Shown here in pieces: positions 56,072-63,628 of a stretch of DNA of 64,000 nt. Position numbers and translations under genes: made by a program. This DNA is from Nostoc sp. KVJ3 (lineage in GTDB: Bacteria > Cyanobacteriota > Cyanobacteriia > Cyanobacteriales > Nostocaceae). Location: contig NZ_WWFG01000002.1 in the NCBI RefSeq assembly GCF_026127265.1, forward strand, positions 3,381,501 to 3,445,500, in the 5' to 3' direction. A model generated the notes under the pieces. That model saw only the letters and a list, made by a program, of their open reading frames with translations. It did no database searches and was not told the DNA's origin. Position 1 is the first letter of the stretch, and each line of letters opens with the position of its first letter.

Positions 56072-56098
56072 GTCTCTACTAATGCAAACTGTCCCAAC
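56072..56098 (-). promoter_or_regulatory. Shared upstream motif of RHH gene 2 (candidate operator)
   Basis: Same layout as at 19737-19763: GTTGGGACAGTTT, one base, CAT, three bases, TAGAGAC on the minus strand. Confidence 0.6.
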
Positions 56099-56130
56099 TA
56101 TTTAAATTAAGTTATTACTTATAGTGAAAA

Positions 56131-56397
56131 GTGGGTTTAGGGATGATTTTGACTATCATAGGGCTACTACTATTAGCCAGGTGGATGGGAGTAAATAACC
56201 TGATTAGTAAATGGGTAGAGAAGTTAGAAAGCGATAGTGAAAGCTTTAGAGTATTAGCTAACTCTGTGCAAAATATGTCTGGTGACACTAAGGCAAACCA
56301 CAGTACTTATGTCGCTGACCACACTAAAATTATTGAGGAAGTCAGAGAAGTAAGAGAAATCACTAAAGAAATCTTATACAAAGTTGATAAAGTTTAG
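56131..56397 (+). CDS. Truncated paralogue of the holin-like protein
   Basis: An 88-residue product from a GTG: MGLGMILTIIGLLLLARWMG, then KLESDSESFRVLANSVQNMS and EVREVREITKEILYKVDKV. It aligns with residues 38-125 of the protein at 54817-55194 but lacks the soluble N terminus. The RHH and GIY-YIG genes lie between the two copies, so the arrangement looks like a duplication split by the endonuclease cassette. Confidence 0.65.
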   Translation: MGLGMILTIIGLLLLARWMGVNNLISKWVEKLESDSESFRVLANSVQNMSGDTKANHSTYVADHTKIIEEVREVREITKEILYKVDKV

Positions 56398-56404
56398 ATT
56401 TGAT

Positions 56405-56695
56405 TTATAAACCTTTTTGGCTTTTACTAAATACCTGACCACGATCAAATGAAACATCTACTCTAGACCCGTTTGCGTTTTTCCATATCCAAACAGTAGG
56501 AACATAAGCTCCCCAAGATTCAGAATTATCATCAGTAGGTTTTTCACCAACAACATCAATAACTTCTTGGTAGCTCATACCTTGTTTAATTTTATCAAAC
56601 TCTTCTTTTGTTACAACATTATTTAGTATTGAACATGAAGAAATAATAGGTAGAATGCTAAAGAATATTACTGATACTATTTTTATTTTATTCAT
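56405..56695 (-). CDS. Small lipoprotein, BamE/SmpA-like
   Basis: From the ATG at 56695 the product begins NKIKIVSVIFFSILPIISSC, a lipoprotein signal peptide with lipobox Ile-Ser-Ser-Cys. The mature part has EEFDKIKQGMSYQEVIDVVG, the GMxxxEVxxxxG pattern of the SmpA/BamE-like fold. It lies next to attR, opposite to the late genes, a place where prophages often carry conversion or superinfection-exclusion genes. That role is inference. Confidence 0.7.
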   Translation of the reverse strand: MNKIKIVSVIFFSILPIISSCSILNNVVTKEEFDKIKQGMSYQEVIDVVGEKPTDDNSESWGAYVPTVWIWKNANGSRVDVSFDRGQVFSKSQKGL

Positions 56696-56731
56696 ATCTA
56701 CTACTTTATCAATCCAAGGGTTATTTATCAC

Positions 56732-57145
56732 TTACAAGATGTATCAAGCTTACTCAGTGAAGATCATAGTGTCAATGATTACTAAGAATAAGATAGAGAA
56801 ACCTTAGCTTATCACTGAGGCATGAAATACTAGTGAAAGAAATTCAATAGCTCATAACTTAAGCGTTCTTAATTATTAAGAATAGTTCATTTTTGCAAGT
56901 TAAATTTTCTACCACATGGCAGCTTAAATTTACCTAGATTCCCGCACACAATACTCCAAAGAGCCAGAATAAGGATTCTAAGTTAATTTACTTAACTTTA
57001 CTTTCCGCACTAATCCTAACTAAGAGGCAGAATTGGAAAGTCAGTCAAGGGTTATGTATTGGTTCCAATATGTAACAACCATAACCAGTAAATATTCAAG
57101 CGTCAATATTTACTTCAGCAATTTACGTTTTTTAATATAGTTGTC
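56732..57145. other. Non-coding stretch inside the right prophage end
   Basis: I see no gene. It holds an inverted repeat GCGTTCTTAATTATTAAGAA near 56865 and otherwise ordinary AT-rich DNA leading to the arm-type repeats and the phage-borne tRNA promoter. Confidence 0.45.
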
Positions 57146-57174
57146 TTGACTTAACTTGCATAAACTTGCATAAT
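57146..57174 (+). promoter_or_regulatory. Phage-borne promoter in front of tRNA-Ala
   Basis: TTGACT (57146-57151), 17 bases, CATAAT (57169-57174), five of six matches in each hexamer. It should start a transcript about 60 bases before the tRNA. In the excised circle it would read across the attachment core into int. Confidence 0.7.
57156..57172 (+). promoter_or_regulatory. Probable integrase arm-type sites, right end
   Basis: TTGCATAAACTTGCATA, identical to 14908-14924. It overlaps the spacer and -10 of the phage-borne promoter, so integrase binding could repress it. Confidence 0.7.
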
Positions 57175-57239
57175 AGTTAAGCTAATACAATTTATAGAAC
57201 TAATTAGAAAGCTTAAACAGCTTACCTAATAAGACTTCC

Positions 57240-57312
57240 GGGGTTATAGCGCAGTTGGTAGCGCACCTCAATGGCATTGAGGGGGTCAGCGGTTCGAATC
57301 CGCTTAGCTCCA
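57240..57312 (+). tRNA. tRNA-Ala(GGC), rebuilt by integration; contains attR core
   Basis: A complete 73-base cloverleaf: acceptor GGGGTTA/TAGCTCC with two G-U pairs, D arm GCGC/GCGC, anticodon arm CCTCA-ATGGCAT-TGAGG with anticodon GGC, a 5-base variable loop, T arm AGCGG/CCGCT with TTCGAAT, discriminator A and no encoded CCA. Bases 57240-57282 are the attR core; only the 3' part (57283-57312) must be original host DNA. The gene's 5' half and promoter come from the phage. Confidence 0.96.
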
Positions 57313-57350
57313 TTATTCAGAATGTAAAGTTCTCCATTAATGGATGAGAC

Positions 57351-57398
57351 TGGAAGCATAACTTTTCCGTGACGGAAAGCTTATGCTTCCAATTTTTT
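57351..57398 (+). terminator. Terminator after tRNA-Ala
   Basis: TGGAAGCATAA pairs with TTATGCTTCCA, with an inner TTTCCG/CGGAAA stem, followed by TTTTTT. Confidence 0.85.
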
Positions 57399-57483
57399 AG
57401 ACTTGACAAAAACACCACAAAATACTAAGCATTTCGATATTCGATGCTGCTGATTAAATAAATCTAAAAAGGAAGAGAAATTG

Positions 57484-59115
57484 CTACCAAATGAGGAAAT
57501 CGCGCCATTTTTCTAATGTCTTCGCTTTAACTCCTGGAACTCTTTCTAAGTCTTGTAAAGATGTAAATTGTTGCTGTTGACGGCTAAGAATTATCCGTTG
57601 TGCTAACTTCTTACCCACACCAGGAAGAGTTTCTAATTCTTCCATAGTTGCAGTATTAATATTGATTTGTTTAATTGCTTGTATTTCACTTGATGAAGAA
57701 GTTTTTATCTGGGGACACTTTGTTTGTTCTAATTTGATTTTTTCTTGAATTGCTGGTGGTAAGCCTGGTTTAACTTTGGTATAAAGACGAGAAAATTCTC
57801 GCAGATAATGGGCAGCGACTATAGGACTTTTAATTACTACAAGCGTCTCATCATTTCCATTGTTGGCGGCATCTGACCAATTATGAGAACCTGTAATTAC
57901 TGTTTGATTATCAATAACACCAAATTTATGGTGCAGTAAATCGCCTTTGGGTAATACAGCTACACCTACGGTAGTAATTGGATTTTTCCAAGGATGATTA
58001 TCAACTTCATATTTACATTTGTTACTGAGAGCAACCCCCATCATATCTAATGCTTCACTGTAAGGACGATAGGCAAATTGTGGTTCAATTAAAGCGCGAA
58101 TTTGCACACTTTGTTGATGGCGATTTTCTAATATATCGGCAAGACGTTGATCGGAAAGGACAAATAACGCCATATCAACTGATTTAGTTGCTGAATCTAG
58201 AGTTTTACCAATTAAACCATTACTACTATTACTCCAAGGTTCAGTTGAAGAAGTAGGCGAAAATTGGACAGTAATTGTGGTTTGATTTAATGTAATTTGT
58301 TTAGGCGAACGCATCGGTTTTTGCAAACCAAATCGACTATCAGGTTTACCTCCTGGCCCGTCACCCCACATAATGTTAAACTCTTCTGTGAATAAAGATG
58401 CTAATTCCGGGCTGTCAATCTGCAATAAGTTATTGGCATTGCCTAAACTGCTAGAATTTGTGAAATCTCCATAAGTATCACTTAAAGTAAAATTGGCGGA
58501 AGTCACAATTACAATGCGATTATCCACAATCACAAATTTGTGATGCATCAAGCTGCTACCTGCTGAACCATCTGCTCGATCGTCTATCCAGGGAATTTTA
58601 GCATTCTGCAAAATTATCAAAGCATCTCTTTGATTGATTTCTGCTAGACTGAGTTGATTATCTTGGTTAATATCGATAAACTGACGAAACTCTTTATAGC
58701 GTTCTTGTTCCCTTTTATCTAACTTACCGACTTCCACAGATGTTAAACTACTCCAAGGTCGGCTATAGGTATTTTCTAAAATAATCCTGACTTTGACCCC
58801 AGCTTTTTGTCTATCAACCAGTGCTTGGGCTACTTTGGGTAAACGTAATTCTTGCACTGCCACATCTACTGTAGATTTAGCGTGTGTAATAGCATTAACA
58901 ATCTGTTTTTCTAAATCATCCCCAAGGCGAGTTTGCTGACGGTAAGGTTCTTTGTATTCTGAAGACTCAGAATGGTTAAAGTAAACTTGAACTAAGGGAT
59001 CTTGTGGTAAAGGTGCTGGACGTTGATTATGAGACTGGACTCGTTGACAACCAATAAGAGAGAAGATCGGTAAAAAGATATATAAAAAATATCTTTGTCT
59101 AGATATAAGTTGCAC
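57484..59115 (-). CDS. Lipoprotein with two PLD/HKD domains, an EF-hand and a C-terminal helix-hairpin-helix
   Basis: A 543-residue protein. The N terminus FLYIFLPIFSLIGC carries a lipobox (LIGC). Two phospholipase D-type motifs are present: HHKFVIVDN (H192, K193) and HHKFGVIDN (H396, K397), each followed by a TSANF/GSHNW motif. An EF-hand loop DINQDNQLSLAE (148-159) is inserted in the first PLD domain. The C terminus (about 480-543, INTATMEELETLPGVGKKLAQRI and VPGVKAKTLEKW) is a ComEA-like DNA-binding HhH. The mix of PLD and HhH suggests an envelope-bound nuclease, with calcium as a possible regulator. Confidence 0.88.
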   Translation of the reverse strand: MQLISRQRYFLYIFLPIFSLIGCQRVQSHNQRPAPLPQDPLVQVYFNHSESSEYKEPYRQQTRLGDDLEKQIVNAITHAKSTVDVAVQELRLPKVAQALVDRQKAGVKVRIILENTYSRPWSSLTSVEVGKLDKREQERYKEFRQFIDINQDNQLSLAEINQRDALIILQNAKIPWIDDRADGSAGSSLMHHKFVIVDNRIVIVTSANFTLSDTYGDFTNSSSLGNANNLLQIDSPELASLFTEEFNIMWGDGPGGKPDSRFGLQKPMRSPKQITLNQTTITVQFSPTSSTEPWSNSSNGLIGKTLDSATKSVDMALFVLSDQRLADILENRHQQSVQIRALIEPQFAYRPYSEALDMMGVALSNKCKYEVDNHPWKNPITTVGVAVLPKGDLLHHKFGVIDNQTVITGSHNWSDAANNGNDETLVVIKSPIVAAHYLREFSRLYTKVKPGLPPAIQEKIKLEQTKCPQIKTSSSSEIQAIKQININTATMEELETLPGVGKKLAQRIILSRQQQQFTSLQDLERVPGVKAKTLEKWRDFLIW

Positions 59116-59331
59116 TGTAATCTGTTAAAAGTGAATTGGGAGTTGACATATTTATGATTCCCAAAATTTTGTGTTTTGAATTAAGTAGAGAAATGCCTTT
59201 TCAAACAAAGGGAAAAATTTACTACTAAATACAGGATGACAAAGATTTTTTGAGGATTTATCCACTGAAACTGTATATCCTCAAAAGATCGGCAGCTTAT
59301 TACTAACGTGTGTTCTCACCATATTGGCTAT

Positions 59332-60540
59332 ATGCAAATTTATTTAGATTACAGCGCCACTACTCCGACTCGAAAAGAAGCGATCGCAGTTATGCAAACA
59401 GTCCTCACCCAACAGTGGGGCAATCCTTCCAGCTTACATGAGTGGGGACAAAGGGCTGCAACGGTTGTAGAACAAGCCAGAATGCAAGTTGCTGGTTTAA
59501 TTAACGCTGCTAGTCCTGAATCGATTATTTTTACTTCTGGTGGCACTGAAGCAGATAATTTGGCGATTATGGGTGTGGCTCGGTTGTATGCTGTTCCTCA
59601 ACATCTAATTATTTCCAGCGTTGAGCATTCTGCAATTTCTGAAACAGTGCGATCGCTAGAAATCTGGGGTTGGGAAGTTACACGCTTATCTGTAGATGTT
59701 AAAGGTAAAGTCAACCCTCTAGATTTAAAGGCGGCGTTGCGACATAACACAGTTTTAGTTTCGATAATTTACGGTCAAAGTGAAGTTGGGACTGTGCAAC
59801 CAATCGCAGAATTGGGTAAGATTGTGCGATCGCATGGGGCTTTGTTTCATACAGATGCGGTGCAAGCTGCGGGACGCTTATCTATAGACGTGCAACAACT
59901 CCCAGTAGACTTACTTAGCCTTTCCAGTCATAAAATATATGGCCCCCAAGGTGCAGGGGCGCTGTATGTGCGTCATGGAGTGGAATTGATGCCCTTACTA
60001 TTTGGTGGTGGGCAAGAAATGGGACTGCGTTCTGGTACGCAAGCAGTACCCATAATTGCTGGGTTTGGTGTAGCAGCAGAGTTAGCGGCGCAAGAATTGC
60101 CTACAGAAACACCACGGTTGATTAAGTTACGCGATCGCGCCTTTGCCCAGTTAGCTGAAATTCCTGGTTTAATCCCCACAGGAGATTTTAGCGATCGCTT
60201 ACCTCATCACGTCAGTATGTGCCTAAAAAACGCTGATGGAAAAAAATTGAGCGGTAAAACCTTGGTACGACAGCTAAACCTTGCAGGTATCGGCATCAGT
60301 GCTGGTGCTGCCTGTCATAGTGGCAAACTTAGCCCTAGTCCGATACTCTTAGCGATGGGTTATTCCGAAAAAGCTGCCTTGGGTGGAATTCGCATTACAT
60401 TAGGGCGTGATACTACTGAAGCTGATATAGATTGGACAGCGATGGTATTGAAGCAAATTTTGCAGAGGCTAACACCGGATTTTAGTGGGCAATCCTTAAC
60501 ATTAATCCTCTCAACCTTGGAAGCCAAAGCACGAGGGTAG
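59332..60540 (+). CDS. Cysteine desulfurase (NifS/IscS-like)
   Basis: From the ATG at 59332 a 402-residue PLP enzyme. Motifs: LDYSATTPTRKEA at the start, TSGGTEADNLAIMG, HTDAVQAAGR, the PLP lysine K201 in SLSSHKIYGPQGAGALYVR, and the catalytic C328 in SAGAACHSGK. It releases sulfur from cysteine for Fe-S and thio-modification pathways. The Cys-loop is of the longer IscS/NifS type. No isc or nif genes are adjacent, so which pathway it serves is open. Five HIP1 sites lie within it. Confidence 0.93.
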   Translation: MQIYLDYSATTPTRKEAIAVMQTVLTQQWGNPSSLHEWGQRAATVVEQARMQVAGLINAASPESIIFTSGGTEADNLAIMGVARLYAVPQHLIISSVEHSAISETVRSLEIWGWEVTRLSVDVKGKVNPLDLKAALRHNTVLVSIIYGQSEVGTVQPIAELGKIVRSHGALFHTDAVQAAGRLSIDVQQLPVDLLSLSSHKIYGPQGAGALYVRHGVELMPLLFGGGQEMGLRSGTQAVPIIAGFGVAAELAAQELPTETPRLIKLRDRAFAQLAEIPGLIPTGDFSDRLPHHVSMCLKNADGKKLSGKTLVRQLNLAGIGISAGAACHSGKLSPSPILLAMGYSEKAALGGIRITLGRDTTEADIDWTAMVLKQILQRLTPDFSGQSLTLILSTLEAKARG

Positions 60541-60569
60541 GCTGTTGACTCTATGCTTTTTTAGGAGTT

Positions 60570-60614
60570 AAAAATATAACTGGAGGCGGAGGTTACTGGC
60601 TCCGCTTTGGAATT
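60570..60614. repeat. GC-rich small repeat upstream of the SIMPL gene
   Basis: GGAGGCGGAGGTTACTGGCT and CCGCTTTGG share words with the repeats at 1040 and 4337 and stand out against AT-rich intergenic DNA. No duplication is evident. Confidence 0.4.
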
Positions 60615-60684
60615 CTTCTTTAAGTATCCGGCTCTTGAGGTGTAAACTTTGACAATTACTAGCTTCAAAGGATATTCCCAGGAC

Positions 60685-61587
60685 ATGAGAAAAATAACTG
60701 CTCTAATGTTGGTAAGTATTACCGCGAGTGTCGGGGTGGCAGTATTAACACCCAAAGCCGCTAATGCCCAATTATTTTATCCACCAGCAAGCGATCGCCA
60801 TTCATTAATGGTAATCGGTCAAGGGGTAGTAAAAGTGCCAGCAGATACAGCCGATATTGAATTGGTATTCAGTAGCCCAGATAGCAACAATCAGTTAGAA
60901 ACGAAACCATCATCTCTATCGCAAACTCGCCGCATCTCCTCACCCTCCGGGTATGCCTCCGGCACGCCAAGGGCGAACGGTAGTCCCTCTTTGGTGGAAC
61001 AACAAGACCAGGCTGCCTCACCGACTCTACTCTTAAATTACCAAACAGTAGCAGAATCTTTACCAAGCAAAAAATCACTCACTAAAGCAACTCTCCAGCC
61101 TGTGGTTAATAGTCTAGTTGCTAAAGGAATTAGTACTGATAAAATTCAAGTACAAATTAGCCCTAATTCTAGTGAAAATAACGCCAAAATATTGGTGAGA
61201 ATAGAAAAACCAACACGCGATCGTGTCCAGGAAATTGTTGCTACAGCGAATAAAGCGACGAGCGAACTTAAAAATGTTTCCGTCAAAAGCGTAGGCGTTG
61301 ACTACGAAGTTAATGACTGTCAAGCTTTGCAGAGTTCAGTTTATCAATCAGCAATGAAAGACGCTCAAAGTCGCGCTCAAGCTTTAGCAAGTGCTATGAG
61401 TGTTAAACTTGATACTCCTTCTGTAGCCGAACCATTTTACACATTATTCTATCCCTCATGTAGTTCTAAAACTGGAGTTCCTTTACCATCATTTGCTAGT
61501 TTTTTGTTATCACCCACTTATAATCCAGATGCCCCGGCAGAAGTTGAAATGAAAAAGGATATTTTTGTGACGTATACAACTAAATAA
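60685..61587 (+). CDS. SIMPL-domain (DUF541) exported protein
   Basis: From the ATG at 60685 a 300-residue protein with a signal peptide (MRKITALMLVSITASVGVAV to ANAQ). The mature part begins MVIGQGVVKVPADTADIELV, the opening strand of SIMPL/DUF541 proteins such as YggE, and has the later YEVNDCQALQSSVYQSAMKDA and EVEMKKDIFVTYT. An unconserved insert, SSPSGYASGTPRANGSPSLV, is encoded by a GC-rich small repeat. Members are periplasmic and linked to oxidative-stress phenotypes. A TTG at 60649 is in frame but less likely. Confidence 0.88.
   Translation: MRKITALMLVSITASVGVAVLTPKAANAQLFYPPASDRHSLMVIGQGVVKVPADTADIELVFSSPDSNNQLETKPSSLSQTRRISSPSGYASGTPRANGSPSLVEQQDQAASPTLLLNYQTVAESLPSKKSLTKATLQPVVNSLVAKGISTDKIQVQISPNSSENNAKILVRIEKPTRDRVQEIVATANKATSELKNVSVKSVGVDYEVNDCQALQSSVYQSAMKDAQSRAQALASAMSVKLDTPSVAEPFYTLFYPSCSSKTGVPLPSFASFLLSPTYNPDAPAEVEMKKDIFVTYTTK
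60949..60992. repeat. Small dispersed repeat inserted in frame in the SIMPL gene
   Basis: CCTCCGGGTATGCCTCCGGC then ACGCCAAGGGCGAACG is a repeat type seen widely in Nostoc. It adds about 14 residues to the protein without breaking the frame. Confidence 0.6.
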
Positions 61588-61627
61588 GCATTAATGTTAA
61601 GTGCGATCGCTCCTGTCTAATTAAAAA

Positions 61628-61661
61628 ACTCCAGAAATGTTTGTGACAAATCTGGAGTCAG
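61628..61661. terminator. Hairpin after the SIMPL gene
   Basis: ACTCCAGA and TCTGGAGT around a 15-base loop, 40 bp after the stop. No T-run, so a structural or weak terminator. Confidence 0.5.
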
Positions 61662-62100
61662 GAAAGATACGCATTTACCTATACCAAATTTTCACCGTCA
61701 GAGTATTCTACGTCATCAGGGTATACACTCAAATATAAATAAAGGTATCCAAGAATAAGTCTCTGTGCTTCCAGTTTAGATATAGAAGTAACGCAAAACA
61801 GCCCCAGTTAATCTGAGGCTGCTTTGCGAGAGTTGTTTGGCAGGAGGGATGCATCAATAAGTGATGCCCTGTGTTAAATATAGATAATTCAGTATGCATT
61901 CCTATTCAGCCTTATTTTGGCATATCAGGATAATTTGGAAAATTACGACACCGAATAGCCCGTCGTAGACATCGCTTTTTCCAAAAAGAAACTCCAGATG
62001 CACTCAAGGCATTCTGGAGCAGTAACAGGTTTCTAACATCAATTAATCTTTACCTATGCGATCGGTAGATGTCGTTGGGGTATATACTCAAATGTATTTT
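61662..62100. other. Non-coding stretch with hairpins
   Basis: No gene is visible. It contains CAGCCCCAGTTAATCTGAGGCTG near 61800 and CTCCAGA/TCTGGAG arms near 61990-62020, the latter echoing the hairpin at 61628. Confidence 0.4.
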
Positions 62101-62241
62101 ATGTCTACTCATCCGCAAATCGAACAGCAAATTACCTTCCCTTATACCCATAATCTTAATGAATCTATAGAATTCTACGAACAAATACTGGGTTTGGAGC
62201 TATGGCTTGACCAAGGAACTTGTTCTTATTTATGTGAGTGA
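62101..62241 (+). pseudogene. VOC-family (glyoxalase-like) fragment
   Basis: From the ATG at 62101 the 46 residues read STHPQIEQQITFPYTHNLNE then SIEFYEQILGLELWLDQGTC, the first beta-alpha unit of a VOC-fold protein (SxxFYxxxLGLxxxxDQG). It then stops; a complete protein would be over 120 residues. The gene is truncated at a palindromic repeat starting 62251. Confidence 0.65.
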
Positions 62242-62250
62242 GGTATACCC

Positions 62251-62278
62251 GTACGGGCACGGTATGCCGTGCCCGTAC
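62251..62278. repeat. Perfect palindrome
   Basis: GTACGGGCACGG, TATG, CCGTGCCCGTAC: 12-bp perfect arms around a 4-base loop. This REP-like type is common between genes in filamentous cyanobacteria. It sits just after the truncated VOC frame. Confidence 0.8.
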
Positions 62279-62617
62279 TACACTTAGAGTGTTCCAAAAA
62301 ATAAATGATCCAAAACCCGTCATTGCGAGCGTTCGCAATGAAAATTAGGCATTTTTTTACTTGGAGTACTCTTACGAGATGATGTTGTACCATATTTGAA
62401 TGGGAACCGTTATATAATGTCCGCTTAATTGCTGATAAAAACTCTTTACATTAGTTCCAATGATACGTATTTAACCGGACTCGATATTGTATAACAGAAG
62501 CTAGAATACAATCATTGTCGCCACCAAATTATGTTCTTTAGCAAGATTACTTTTTAAAGTATCCTCTTTGCAAAGTGGTATTTTTTATAGTTATTATTTA
62601 TTATCTTAGGTGACTAC
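62279..62617. other. Non-coding stretch upstream of the bestrophin-like gene
   Basis: No gene is visible on either strand. It is AT-rich with a CATTGCGAGCGTTCGCAATG-type inverted repeat near 62321-62341 (arms CATTGCGAGC and GCTCGCAATG-like). Confidence 0.4.
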
Positions 62618-63538
62618 ATGAAAGCCAAAAAAATTACATGGCTACGGACAACATTGCAATTTAAAGGTTCGGTAATGAAAGCAATTTATAAGCATATCCT
62701 ATGGTGCGGAGCTTTCGGATTTTTGATTTCTCTACTTTACCATTTTGAATTGCCTGTATCCCAACCAATTTTAGGAAGCGTTATTCCTAGTATTGTTTTA
62801 GGTTTGTTACTTGTATTTCGTACAAATACTGCTTATGAACGATTTTGGGAAGGTAGAAAATGCTGGGGTTCTATAGTAAACAATGTCCGAAATCTAGCAC
62901 GGCAAATTTGGGTATCAATTGATGAGATTTCACCAGAAGATAAAGACAATAAAATTACGGCATTAAACTTATTGGCAGCTTTTGCTGTGACAACTAAATT
63001 ACATTTGCGAGGAGAAGCAGTCAATAGTGAGTTAGAAGATTTAATGCCATCTAGTCAATATCTAAAACTGAAGATTATGAATAATCCTCCCATAGAAGTT
63101 GCTTTTTGGATAGGAGATTATTTACAAGAGCAGTATCATCGCAATTGCCTTAATAGCTACCAGCTAGTATCTATGCAAGAATTATTGAATAATCTTGTAG
63201 ATAATTTAGGTGCGTGCGAACGGATTTTAAAAACACCTATGCCATTAGCTTATGCCATTCACCTGAAACAATTATTGTTACTATATTGTTTCCTGCTTCC
63301 CTTTCAAATAGTGGAAAGTCTAGGTTGGTGGACAGGTTTAATTGCTAGTTTAGTTGGTTTTACAGTGTTTGGCATTGAAGCCATCGGCTTAGAGATAGAA
63401 AATCCCTTTGGTTATGACCCTAACGACTTACCTCTAGATGCAATTTGCGCCACAATGAAACGCAATATAGATGACTTAATTACTCTGACTCCAAATGCGC
63501 GATCGCATTCAGGTAAATTGACCTATGAGAAAAGTTGA
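62618..63538 (+). CDS. Bestrophin-family (UPF0187/RFP-TM) anion channel-like protein
   Basis: A 306-residue membrane protein of the bacterial bestrophin family: WLRTTLQFKGSVMKAIYKHIL, the pore region PILGSVIPSIVLGLLLVFRTNTAYERFWEGRKCWG, and a C-terminal FGYDPNDLPLDAICATMKRNIDDL. Related cyanobacterial and chloroplast proteins conduct Cl- or HCO3- across the thylakoid membrane. Four to five hydrophobic helices are visible. Length is normal. Confidence 0.92.
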   Translation: MKAKKITWLRTTLQFKGSVMKAIYKHILWCGAFGFLISLLYHFELPVSQPILGSVIPSIVLGLLLVFRTNTAYERFWEGRKCWGSIVNNVRNLARQIWVSIDEISPEDKDNKITALNLLAAFAVTTKLHLRGEAVNSELEDLMPSSQYLKLKIMNNPPIEVAFWIGDYLQEQYHRNCLNSYQLVSMQELLNNLVDNLGACERILKTPMPLAYAIHLKQLLLLYCFLLPFQIVESLGWWTGLIASLVGFTVFGIEAIGLEIENPFGYDPNDLPLDAICATMKRNIDDLITLTPNARSHSGKLTYEKS

Positions 63539-63628
63539 TACTGCTTCTAAAATAATTAGAGCATTTTCTTATTAATTCTAATATTGATGAAATTTATCTG
63601 TTAAGCTTTTCGATTTGCTTCAGCAAAT

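Noticed and set aside
14807..57282. Tailocin or contractile injection system instead of a prophage.
   Set aside because: Portal, capsid, terminase and integrase genes and att sites are all present, so it is a phage genome, though a damaged one.
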